From positions 4,246-23,345 of the forward strand of contig LFTP01000088.1 in assembly GCA_001513395.1 (NCBI GenBank): a stretch of 19,100 nucleotides of DNA, given 5' to 3'. Source of the DNA: Clostridia bacterium DTU080 (lineage in GTDB: Bacteria; Bacillota; Limnochordia; DTU080). The notes below the pieces were generated by a model. It worked only from the letters and a program-made list of their open reading frames with translations, did no database searches and was not told where the DNA came from. The position numbers and the translations under genes are program-made. Below are positions 1-6,368 of this stretch, in pieces. How positions within the stretch are numbered: the first letter of the stretch is position 1; the number at the start of each line of letters is the position of its first letter.

Positions 1-251
1 ATCTCAAGGAGGCCAAAACGCATCAGCTCGTCCAAGGACTTGGTGAGCTGCGCAAAAGGCACGTGGAAACGAGCCTGCAACTCCTCTTCGATGCTTCCGC
101 TCATCTGCGAATGCTCAAGCCAGCGCAAATTAAGCCAGAGTAGAGTGGCCTGCACACCCATGAGTGGTTGATAGACATCAAAGAGTTCCCCGGGAACGCG
201 CAGCGGCGTTGGCCGCCTGCGACCCATGCGGATACGAACATCAGCCTTCAC
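1..251 (-). CDS. DnaD/DnaB-like primosome protein, 5' part only
   Basis: Partial gene running off the left edge of the window; 83 codons are visible. The start is a GTG at 249-251 preceded, on the minus strand, by GGGAGGTG about 7 bases upstream, a good ribosome binding site. The visible N-terminus contains VYQPLMGVQATLLWLNL at residues 26-42, which resembles the 'Y-x-P-L-x-G-x-x-A-x-x-L-Y' signature of the winged-helix domain in Bacillus DnaB/DnaD replication-initiation proteins. It is followed by a segment (residues 50-83) with the helix-turn-helix feel of that domain (a family of helicase-loading proteins). This family is essentially restricted to Firmicutes, so it also helps place the organism. 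The C-terminal DnaD domain is outside the window, so DnaB-type and DnaD-type cannot be separated. Confidence 0.72.
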   Translation of the reverse strand, partial: MKADVRIRMGRRRPTPLRVPGELFDVYQPLMGVQATLLWLNLRWLEHSQMSGSIEEELQARFHVPFAQLTKSLDELMRFGLLE

Positions 252-320
252 AGGTGTCCACCTCCCAACTACACAACACGCCGACACATCCGAACGATGC
301 CGGATATCGGCCCACAGGCG

Positions 321-356
321 AAAAAAGGAAGATACCCCACCACTCGGGATTCTTCC
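321..356 (-). terminator. Rho-independent terminator of the ddl operon
   Basis: On the minus strand a hairpin with arms GGAAGA (351-356 read in reverse) and TCTTCC (327-332), extended inward by three more G-C pairs after a two-base mismatch, is followed directly by six T (complement of 321-326). It sits about 80 bases past the stop of the small membrane protein gene and separates that operon from the DnaD-like gene. Confidence 0.82.
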
Positions 357-438
357 TTGTCACGAGCTCTTTGACAGCGATAACTGGTGATAGGCATGAG
401 ATGAATTCTCCGGCATGGGGGCGGTTTCCTGCCACCCG

Positions 439-723
439 CTAAGTGCCCCGATGCCTGATGCGTTCATGCCTCGTATCCGAAGGTTTTTGAACACGTTGAC
501 GGATAGCCACAAATCCCCACATGCCAGCGATGAGTGTTCCGACTCCTAGGTAGCGCCAGAACACAGACCTCAGCCGGATCAAATGCATGGATATCTCACC
601 GAAGGCCGGAACGGCGGCATTCCAGTAATTCCGGTAAAAAAGAATGCCCCAAGCCAGACTGACCGCGGTCAAAAGCAACCATTTGAACCCGACACGCCAT
701 CGGTGTCTCGATACCACGCTCAT
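439..723 (-). CDS. Small two-helix membrane protein, unknown function
   Basis: About 94 residues. Two hydrophobic segments can be seen: residues about 14-34 (LLLTAVSLAWGILFY core) and about 59-76 (LGVGTLIAGMWGFVAI core), joined by a polar loop. The C-terminal tail is strongly basic (several Arg, Lys and His), so an inside orientation of the tail is likely. I chose the ATG at 723 because AGAGGTG lies 9 bases upstream. A GTG four codons earlier (735) is possible but lacks a good ribosome binding site. The gene begins within about 30 bases of the ddl stop and is followed by a terminator, so it is probably the last gene of a ddl operon. I recognise no family. A role in the cell envelope is only a guess from its neighbour. 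Confidence 0.6.
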   Translation of the reverse strand: MSVVSRHRWRVGFKWLLLTAVSLAWGILFYRNYWNAAVPAFGEISMHLIRLRSVFWRYLGVGTLIAGMWGFVAIRQRVQKPSDTRHERIRHRGT

Positions 724-749
724 GCCTCCCGCCACCTCTTTTGCCGGAG

Positions 750-1868
750 CTATTCATAGCTCGTTTTTAGGCGAGATTTCTCAGCAAAGCGTTCCAGAGC
801 CAACTCCACCAAACGATCAATAAGGGCACTGTATGACAATCCCGTCGCTTCCCACAGCTTAGGATACATACTCACGCTGGTGAATCCGGGCATCGTGTTG
901 ATCTCATTGAGCCAGATGGCTTCTGAGCTGCGGTGTACAAAGAAGTCCACTCTGGCCAAACCTGACGCTTCACAAGCCTGGAAAGCCGTGAGTGCCATTT
1001 CACGCAGACGCCGTGTGCACTCGGCGGAAAGCCTGGCCGGAATAATGAGTTGTGAGTTGGCATCCTTGTATTTAGCCCCATAGTCGTAGAACTCGCGTGA
1101 TGGTATGATCTCCCCTGGTACGGAAGCCGTCGGATTGTCATTGCCTAGCACGCTGACTTCGATCTCGCGCGCCTCGACGGCTGCCGCCTCGATGACGATT
1201 TTAGTATCGTAGTGCGCCGCCAGCTCGAGAGCCGGAAGCAGACCGTCGCGCTGATTCACCTTGCTGACGCCGACACTGGAACCTCCGTTGGCCGGCTTGA
1301 CGAAACACGGATAGCCCAGGCGGTTCTCCACTCGGCGCACACAGGCGTCCGGATCGTTATCTAAGTCTTTGCTCTTCATCACGACAAAATCCAGAATGGG
1401 GAGTCCCGCGTCCCGGAACAAAGACTTCATGAGGGCTTTGTCCATGCCCACCGCTGAACCTGCCACGCCGGCTCCTACATAGGGTACGTTGACCATCTCA
1501 AGCAGCCCCTGAACTGTACCGTCTTCACCATAGGTGCCGTGCAACACGGGAAAGACGACGTCAATGACCCGCCCTTCCAGACACAGAGTCCCTTCCCGAC
1601 TAGGGGCCAGAGGCAACATGACCTCACTGATCAGGGTCGAGGCCTGCGTGGATTGTGGAGTATTGAGCATAAGTGCCCCGTTGCTGAGATGGGCCATAGG
1701 GTCACCGCCAATCAGCCAACGCCCGCTCTTATCGATACCGATGGGGATGATCTCGTACTTCGACTTGTCTGCCGCCTCGATGACGGAAGCGGCCGACATC
1801 AAGCTCACTTCGTGTTCACCCGAGCGTCCTCCGAACAAAACTGCCAAGCGAATCTTTTTTCGTTCCAC
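750..1868 (-). CDS. ddl: D-alanine--D-alanine ligase
   Basis: ATP-grasp enzyme that joins two D-alanines for peptidoglycan precursors in the cytoplasm. About 372 residues, the usual size. Visible family motifs: LFGGRSGEHEVS at 11-22 (N-terminal substrate domain), HGTYGEDG at 110-117, the glycine-rich stretch before MDK at 142-144, KPANGGSSVGV at 191-201 (ATP-grasp loop), EFYDYGAKY at 259-267 (omega loop with the D-Ala selective Tyr/Lys region) and NEINTMPG at 321-328 (metal and phosphate binding). The YDYGAKY loop fits a D-Ala-D-Ala enzyme rather than a D-lactate or D-serine type. I start at the GTG at 1868 because GGGGTG lies 5 bases upstream and the protein then begins just before the first beta strand; an ATG 17 codons upstream (1919) would add a tail of no obvious function. 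Probably first gene of an operon with the small membrane protein downstream. Confidence 0.95.
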   Translation of the reverse strand: MERKKIRLAVLFGGRSGEHEVSLMSAASVIEAADKSKYEIIPIGIDKSGRWLIGGDPMAHLSNGALMLNTPQSTQASTLISEVMLPLAPSREGTLCLEGRVIDVVFPVLHGTYGEDGTVQGLLEMVNVPYVGAGVAGSAVGMDKALMKSLFRDAGLPILDFVVMKSKDLDNDPDACVRRVENRLGYPCFVKPANGGSSVGVSKVNQRDGLLPALELAAHYDTKIVIEAAAVEAREIEVSVLGNDNPTASVPGEIIPSREFYDYGAKYKDANSQLIIPARLSAECTRRLREMALTAFQACEASGLARVDFFVHRSSEAIWLNEINTMPGFTSVSMYPKLWEATGLSYSALIDRLVELALERFAEKSRLKTSYE

Positions 1869-1931
1869 AACCACACCCCACAATACACAAGCTCGACTGC
1901 CGGTCTTACTGCCGCGCATTCAGACTAACGA

Positions 1932-1959
1932 ACACGGGAACCGCTCGGGGTTCCCGTGT
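1932..1959 (-). promoter_or_regulatory. Perfect 11-bp stem-loop in the ddl leader
   Basis: ACACGGGAACC (1932-1942) pairs perfectly with GGTTCCCGTGT (1949-1959) around a 6-base loop. It lies 64 bases upstream of the ddl start. No T-run follows on either strand, so it is not a standard terminator; a leader hairpin or protein-binding site for ddl is possible. Confidence 0.45.
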
Positions 1960-2301
1960 GAAGGCTACGGCTTCCCTATTTGTATGCATTCTTGCACGCG
2001 TTAATGACGATGACAGGTGTGTGCGCACTAACCAAAAAGCATCACGACGGTATGCTCCCGCCGGAACCGGATGCAAGAGCTCATCCTGTGCGCATTCCAC
2101 ATGCCCGGCTTGCGTTAGCAGCGATCCCGTCGCCGGTCTTTATGAGCGACTCATATCAGTTAGACTGACCGCTGCCTTGGTCCGTATCCTCAACTCATCT
2201 AAAGCAGAACCGGGAGGCGGTAAAGCATTCCACAACGCTACGCCATTTGCCAGTCACCCAGTGCTCAAAACACTCAAGACCGGTTGAGCCAAGACGACCG
2301 C

Positions 2302-2353
2302 GGATGATCGATTCCCCACAGGACTACGAATGCTCGATAGGATCGATTCATCC
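2302..2353. repeat. Imperfect inverted repeat
   Basis: GGATGATCGATTCC (2302-2315) and GGATCGATTCATCC (2340-2353) are inverted copies that differ by a one-base shift, separated by 24 bases. It lies 3' of the membrane protein gene ending at 2379 (-), where a transcript end would be expected, but no T-run follows. Confidence 0.4.
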
Positions 2354-2378
2354 TTGAGCTCAACTGGATCCATCGGGG

Positions 2379-3182
2379 CTAAGCCTTTTGTTTTGCCGTG
2401 TTGATCAGATATATAGGATGATAGCCGCGCATGAAGTGCATGATGACCTCGCGAGCCTCGCGCTCACTGTGATCGGTCTCAAACTCGCCTTCCACCCGGA
2501 TGCTTTTTTCCGACCGGTTGACCTCGACCTCATGAATGACACAGGTATCCCATCCGCAATGCCGCGGGATCAAAAGCCTCATGGCATCAGCCACCCGATC
2601 TTCATAGCGCCGTCTATACAAAATGGAGAGGAACCTGTTGTCGAGTTGGGTCCAGAGAATGTGGTAGAAGAAGCCCGACAAAACAACGATCAACAGTGCC
2701 ACATAGAGCACCGCCAATTTGTCAGCCATGGCCAATCCGATCAGGGTCGCGACAGGAAAAGCCAGAATGGTCAACTTACCGTCGCTGCCAATTCGAACCT
2801 CGCCCCACCTGCTGAACTCCATAGTCTTGTAGCGATTGGTGACTGCTGATCTTTGCCGCAAAAGAGCCTGCACTATCCCGTAGATACCAAGGCCTATGCC
2901 AACCCAGATCCCTATCCGCGCGTAGGAGGCGGCATTCTTGCTGAGATCGGCAAGCGCCGCGGCCAGCTTCTCTTCACCGGTCATCCAAGGTTGAACACCG
3001 AAGGCCCATCGGTACAAAAACAGCAGCGGAAGAGCTATGATTCCCGGCAACCAGGCCGCCACAAAACCCGCCAAGAACCCACTCGCTATGACGGCCCACT
3101 GCGGAGCAAACGCAGCCATCGCGTCCACACGCGCTTGCTCCAAGGCCCGCTCATTAATTGTTGATGGTAAATACATTCCCAT
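2379..3182 (-). CDS. Multi-helix membrane protein divergent from pspA, unknown family
   Basis: 267 residues. Four to five hydrophobic segments are visible: about 28-58 (one or two helices, broken by a Pro), about 91-110, about 136-151 and about 154-172. A soluble C-terminal part of about 95 residues follows, starting with a basic patch (LYRRRYEDR) and containing VEVNRSEKSIRVEGEFE, which looks like two beta strands. The start ATG at 3182 has AAGGAG 9 bases upstream. The gene is divergent from pspA with about 165 bases between the start codons, so the two may be regulated together. I do not recognise the family. A link to membrane stress is inferred only from position. Confidence 0.75.
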   Translation of the reverse strand: MGMYLPSTINERALEQARVDAMAAFAPQWAVIASGFLAGFVAAWLPGIIALPLLFLYRWAFGVQPWMTGEEKLAAALADLSKNAASYARIGIWVGIGLGIYGIVQALLRQRSAVTNRYKTMEFSRWGEVRIGSDGKLTILAFPVATLIGLAMADKLAVLYVALLIVVLSGFFYHILWTQLDNRFLSILYRRRYEDRVADAMRLLIPRHCGWDTCVIHEVEVNRSEKSIRVEGEFETDHSEREAREVIMHFMRGYHPIYLINTAKQKA

Positions 3183-3279
3183 ACAGCCCGTCTCCTTCCA
3201 TGCTCAGACTGATCTGCACGTGTTTTCTTCTCTAGACATTTTACGCTACTTAAGGTCACAGTCCTTCCGGAAAAACGCG

Positions 3280-3307
3280 GCGACATTGTCATCCGCAGTG
3301 TTATAAT
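3280..3307 (+). promoter_or_regulatory. Probable pspA promoter
   Basis: A perfect TATAAT -10 at 3302-3307 with GCGACA (3280-3285, four of six matches to TTGACA) 16 bases upstream. The expected start of transcription is near 3314, about 34 bases before the pspA ATG. This is a housekeeping sigma-factor type of promoter, not the sigma-54 type used for pspA in enterobacteria. Confidence 0.6.
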
Positions 3308-3347
3308 AAACCATGACCATGTGGATCGGAAAAGGAGGGCACAGACC

Positions 3348-4055
3348 ATGGGTATTTTTTCACGCATGTCCACCATCTTCAAGGCGAAGATGAGTCGGAT
3401 CATGGATCGCTTTGAGGATCCCCATGAGACTCTGGATTACAGCTACGAAAAGCAGCTTGAGTTGCTGCGCAACGTCAAGCGCGGCCTGACAGAGGTGGTA
3501 GCATCCAAGAAGCGTCTCGAGCTGCAAAGCGCGAAGCTCAAGGAGTCTACCGCCAAATATGAACAGCAGGCACGTGAAGCACTCACCCATGGGCGAGAGG
3601 ATTTGGCCCGGACGGCCTTGGAGCGTCGTGCCCTGACCATGCAGCAATTACAAGGACTTGAGGAACAGATCGCGGAACTGCAAAAAGAGCAGGATAAGCT
3701 GGCGGCGACTGAAGCTCGCCTGCAGACCAAAGTCCAGGCCTTCCGCACGCAAAAGGAGATTATCAAAGCGCAGTACTCAGCCGCTGAAGCTCAGGTAAAA
3801 ATAGGCGAGGCGGCCACAGGCCTCTCGGAAGAGATGGCCGATGTCAGCATGGCGATAGAACGTGCTCAGGAAAAAACGGAGCGCATGCGCTCCCGTGCAG
3901 CGGCTATTGATGAGTTGGTGGCTTCCGGCAGCCTGATCGACAGCATCGACGTCGGCGGTAAAGATGACATAGACAAAGAATTGGCCCGTCTGTCCGCCCA
4001 ACAGTCCATTGAAGATGATTTGGCCAGGCTCAAAAAGGAGGTCTCGGGCTCATGA
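3348..4055 (+). CDS. pspA: Phage shock protein A (PspA/IM30 family)
   Basis: Peripheral membrane protein that assembles into large scaffolds on damaged inner membrane. About 235 residues, the usual length. It opens with the amphipathic helix and family signature MGIFSRMSTIFKAKMSRIMD (residues 1-20), then DPHETLDYSYEKQ (24-36). Heptad-rich coiled coil fills most of about 40-190, with long runs of Lys, Glu and Gln. The ATG at 3348 is chosen because AAAGGAGG lies 9 bases upstream and the protein then begins exactly at the conserved PspA N-terminus; the frame is open 9 codons further upstream from a GTG with no ribosome binding site. The stop overlaps the next gene's ATG by four bases (ATGA), so pspA and pspAA are translationally coupled. 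Confidence 0.95.
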   Translation: MGIFSRMSTIFKAKMSRIMDRFEDPHETLDYSYEKQLELLRNVKRGLTEVVASKKRLELQSAKLKESTAKYEQQAREALTHGREDLARTALERRALTMQQLQGLEEQIAELQKEQDKLAATEARLQTKVQAFRTQKEIIKAQYSAAEAQVKIGEAATGLSEEMADVSMAIERAQEKTERMRSRAAAIDELVASGSLIDSIDVGGKDDIDKELARLSAQQSIEDDLARLKKEVSGS

Positions 4056-4330
4056 TCATCCGCATAGCCACCGAGGGACAGTATGAATTACGCGGAGAAG
4101 CGCTCGCCAGACTGGACGAGTTGGATGATCTTGTTCTAGATGCCATTGCCAAAAACGATGCCGAGGCCTTCGAAGAGAGTCTCAACGCCGTGTTTTCCCA
4201 CGTGCGGTCTCAAGGCACGAGACTGCCTGATAACAGCCTCCACGAATCAGATTTGATACTGCCGCCGCCGGACACCACGTTGGATGAGGCTCGGGAACTG
4301 TTTGCCGACTATCCGCGCCACCTGTTGTGA
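4052..4330 (+). CDS. pspAA: PspA-associated protein PspAA
   Basis: 92-residue protein. The N-terminus MIIRIATEGQYEL (1-13) followed by a Leu/Asp-rich helix (LDELDDLVLDAIAKND, 21-36) and a C-terminal motif with LPPPDTTLDEARELF (70-84) fits the PspAA family of small partners encoded next to PspA in many Firmicutes, actinobacteria and archaea. Its ATG overlaps the pspA stop, with AGGAGGT inside the end of pspA as ribosome binding site. The molecular role is not settled in general; association with PspA in membrane stress is the accepted idea. A strong terminator follows immediately. Confidence 0.85.
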   Translation: MIIRIATEGQYELRGEALARLDELDDLVLDAIAKNDAEAFEESLNAVFSHVRSQGTRLPDNSLHESDLILPPPDTTLDEARELFADYPRHLL

Positions 4331-4334
4331 CCAT

Positions 4335-4367
4335 CAGGCCGCCCTTGTCGGGCGGCCTGCCGTTTTT
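4335..4367 (+). terminator. Terminator of pspA-pspAA
   Basis: CAGGCCGCCC (4335-4344) pairs perfectly with GGGCGGCCTG (4350-4359) around a 5-base loop, followed three bases later by five T (4363-4367). It begins 5 bases after the pspAA stop. Confidence 0.92.
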
Positions 4368-4371
4368 GATC

Positions 4372-4944
4372 TCACAGCGGGCAGTCCCACAACGGATACC
4401 AGCGACTTTGATCAGCTTCAACCGGCAGGTACTTCGGAAGTAAGGAGGCTGCCCGCAACTCCCGGGGATGATCCCTTTTTTTGCCGGGCAAAGGGATGAA
4501 CGGATAGAAACCTCCTCGTTTGTAACTGTAGATTAGATAATGAGGAGCCGAAATCCCGGGTCCCGAGAAACGAAAAACGGCCGCCAGCATCTGTTCACCG
4601 TAGCCTTTCTCCTGCAACTCCTGTGTGGCGATGTGAGTGACACCGACCAAATCCTCAAAATCCTCATCTTTGAAAATAAGCCACAAATAACCGTAGTCAT
4701 CGTGTTCTATGCGCAAGTCGGTGCCGCTTTCTTCCAAAACCAGTTGCAGAAGGCTTTGCAATTCCTCTTTCATCTCCATGAACTCAACCGTCTGCACGGG
4801 CTTAAGACAAAGAGCCGCCGCTCCGGCGCTGACCCAACCCAAGACGGTCTCCAAGTCCACCTGCACCGTGATCAACTGAAACAGGGGCTCCGATTTCGGG
4901 CGCGTCAGACGAGTTCGCCCGAACAACCAGTCAAAGAACCGCAT
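4372..4944 (-). CDS. pspAB: PspA-associated protein PspAB
   Basis: About 190 residues. The pattern matches the PspAB family: MRFFDWLFGRTRL at 1-13, a central DDYGYLWLIFKDEDFEDLV (82-100), GYGEQMLAAVF (114-124), HYLIYSYKRGGFYPFIP (135-151) and the end RWYPLWDCPL (181-190). The family is found with PspA/PspAA and the protease HtpX in several phyla; its biochemical role is not known. I chose the ATG at 4944 because the family starts at this Met and AGAGG lies about 10 bases upstream. A GTG three codons earlier is also open. It lies 33 bases downstream of htpX on the same strand, so the two form an operon that runs head-on into pspA-pspAA. Confidence 0.85.
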   Translation of the reverse strand: MRFFDWLFGRTRLTRPKSEPLFQLITVQVDLETVLGWVSAGAAALCLKPVQTVEFMEMKEELQSLLQLVLEESGTDLRIEHDDYGYLWLIFKDEDFEDLVGVTHIATQELQEKGYGEQMLAAVFRFSGPGISAPHYLIYSYKRGGFYPFIPLPGKKRDHPRELRAASLLPKYLPVEADQSRWYPLWDCPL

Positions 4945-4977
4945 ATGTTCCACGCCTCTGTCGATAATTTGTCGTGC

Positions 4978-5895
4978 CTAGCTGCGCATCTCTTGCTCGA
5001 TGCGCTGCAAGTTCTCCAAGCGGCGCTCCAAAGAAGGATGCGTAGAAAACAGCTCCGCCAAAGACTCCCGCCGAAGGGCCGGGACGATGAGGAATGCGTT
5101 CAGTCCGCTCACCTCACGCATGTCTTCCATCGGAATACGCTCCATCGCCCCGCTGATGGCCAGCAGAGCCGACATCAGATTGGCCGGAGAACCGGTAATG
5201 ATAGCCGCCCCGCGATCGGCGGCAAACTCACGGTAGCGTGACAAAGCCCGGATGAGAAAGTAGCTGACGACCCAAACCACGAAAGCGGCGAGCCAGACAA
5301 TCATCAGTCCTCCTGCGTCGCGATCGGAGCGTCCTCGACGCCCTCCCATTCTCACCGGATAGCGACGCACATAAAACATATTCTGCACGATAAGAGAGGC
5401 AACGGTGGCAAAAAAGCTGGCAAATGTCATCACTGCCACGTCGCGATGTTTGATATGCGATAACTCGTGAGCCAATACGGCCTCAAGCTCGGCCGGGCTC
5501 AGGCGGCGGATCAGGCCGCGAGTGACGGCAACGGCGGAGTGACTCGGACTGCGTCCGGTGGCAAAGGCGTTGGGCACATCGCTTTCTATAATCGCCAAAC
5601 GCGGAATCGGCATATCCGCAACGGCGGCCAAACGGGCTAATGTGGCATGCAATCCGGGCTCTTCATTGGGGGTGACAATCCTCGCCCGCATGGAAGCCAA
5701 TACCAGATGGTCTGAGAGAAAATACTGGATTCCAACCATCACTGCGACGAAGAAAATGATGGTCACCATGCCGGCCCCCACCTGCCACAAGACCCAGACA
5801 AAAGCGCTGTAGAGAGCGGCCAACAGGAGCATGGTGGCCAGCATACGCATGGATAACGCGGGGTCAGCCCCCAGCTGACGCCGTGTTTTGGCCAT
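4978..5895 (-). CDS. htpX: M48-family membrane zinc protease HtpX
   Basis: Membrane-bound metalloprotease that degrades damaged membrane proteins. About 305 residues. Two N-terminal helices at about 19-38 and 40-61, then the protease domain with the zinc motif HELSH at 143-147 (H143, E144, H147), further hydrophobic segments at about 154-174 and 196-216, and the third ligand region REFAADRGA at 222-230 (E223). The motif NAFATGRSP (109-117) is typical of HtpX. The ATG at 5895 has GGGAGGG 7 bases upstream. Followed by pspAB in the same orientation; the pairing of HtpX with PspAB fits a membrane quality-control unit. Confidence 0.93.
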   Translation of the reverse strand: MAKTRRQLGADPALSMRMLATMLLLAALYSAFVWVLWQVGAGMVTIIFFVAVMVGIQYFLSDHLVLASMRARIVTPNEEPGLHATLARLAAVADMPIPRLAIIESDVPNAFATGRSPSHSAVAVTRGLIRRLSPAELEAVLAHELSHIKHRDVAVMTFASFFATVASLIVQNMFYVRRYPVRMGGRRGRSDRDAGGLMIVWLAAFVVWVVSYFLIRALSRYREFAADRGAAIITGSPANLMSALLAISGAMERIPMEDMREVSGLNAFLIVPALRRESLAELFSTHPSLERRLENLQRIEQEMRS

Positions 5896-6132
5896 CAAAA
5901 TGCCCTCCCTTCCTTGCCTATCATAGCACAGAGGGGCTAAAATGAAGCAGCATCAAGGGAGGAATTTTTGCATAACGCGACGAAGGACCGCTTGCCTACA
6001 CAAGCGATCCCCCGCCGCATTGGGAAAAACAACCACTGGCAATCCTGTGAGGATTAAGAGTACATCCACTGCTGCGATGAATACTGCTCTTAGCAGACGT
6101 CACGACGCATCTTGGATTACGATCTGCAGTGC

Positions 6133-6146
6133 TTCATCATGATGAA
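6133..6146. repeat. 14-bp perfect palindrome
   Basis: TTCATCATGATGAA is a perfect palindrome in the htpX/pqaA-like intergenic region, eight bases before the tandem repeat at 6154. It has the size and symmetry of an operator for a dimeric regulator, but no further copy is seen in the window. Confidence 0.4.
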
Positions 6147-6153
6147 TGGCATT

Positions 6154-6176
6154 TAAGATTGCATGTAAGATTGCAT
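6154..6176. repeat. Two tandem copies of TAAGATTGCAT
   Basis: TAAGATTGCAT occurs at 6154-6164 and again at 6166-6176 with one base between (12-base period, just over one DNA turn). Adjacent to the palindrome at 6133-6146. Possible regulator binding sites; function unknown. Confidence 0.45.
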
Positions 6177-6319
6177 TGGCGAAGTGACGCCTTTCAGGGC
6201 CATTGTAATCCGAGCCGGAGTCCCTGGCAACACTATCCGCAGCCTATTAACAAAAGTTTTACCTGATCGACTGCTTCAATGTTCTGAAAGGAGGGTTGTA
6301 TAGAATCCAATTCATTATC

Positions 6320-6336
6320 CGGCCGGCGGCCGGCCG
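6320..6336 (+). repeat. GC-only hairpin before the PqaA-family gene
   Basis: CGGCCGG (6320-6326) pairs with CCGGCCG (6330-6336) around a 3-base loop, 32 bases before the start codon and 16 before the ribosome binding site. It could stabilise the 5' end of the mRNA or hinder translation. Confidence 0.4.
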
Positions 6337-6368
6337 AAGACAACCACTTACACAAGGAGGCAATGATC

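Larger units (their letters stand above)
1869..2378. other. Intergenic region upstream of ddl, no gene seen
   Basis: About 500 bases with no convincing coding sequence. The open frames here (for example 1958-2287 +) have compositionally odd translations and no ribosome binding site. It holds a strong stem-loop at 1932-1959 and an imperfect inverted repeat at 2302-2353, listed separately. It must contain the ddl promoter; a weak TACAAA-like -10 on the minus strand near 1978 is the best I see, without a good -35. Confidence 0.5.
5896..6368. other. Divergent intergenic region between htpX and the PqaA-family gene
   Basis: About 470 bases with no convincing gene; the 66-codon frame at 5942-6142 (+) is Arg/Ser/Thr-rich and unlike any protein. 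The htpX side has a TATGAT hexamer on the minus strand at 5920-5925 as a possible -10, with no clear -35. Small repeats are present and listed separately: a 6-bp stem-loop at 5989-6006, a palindrome at 6133-6146, a tandem 11-base repeat at 6154-6176 and a GC hairpin at 6320-6336. A possible + strand -10 (TATAGA) lies near 6298-6303. Confidence 0.45.

Noticed and set aside
1958..2287. 109-codon frame on the + strand upstream of ddl
   Set aside because: Starts at a GTG without ribosome binding site, low-complexity composition, no family resemblance.
4540..5241. 233-codon open frame on the + strand opposite pspAB and htpX
   Set aside because: It is antisense to two well-supported genes, has Gln/His/Arg-rich composition with no recognisable motif, and no ribosome binding site.
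5942..6142. 66-codon frame on the + strand between htpX and the hydrolase gene
   Set aside because: There is a weak AGAGGGG before the ATG, but the translation is rich in Arg, Ser and Thr and looks random; I treat the region as intergenic.
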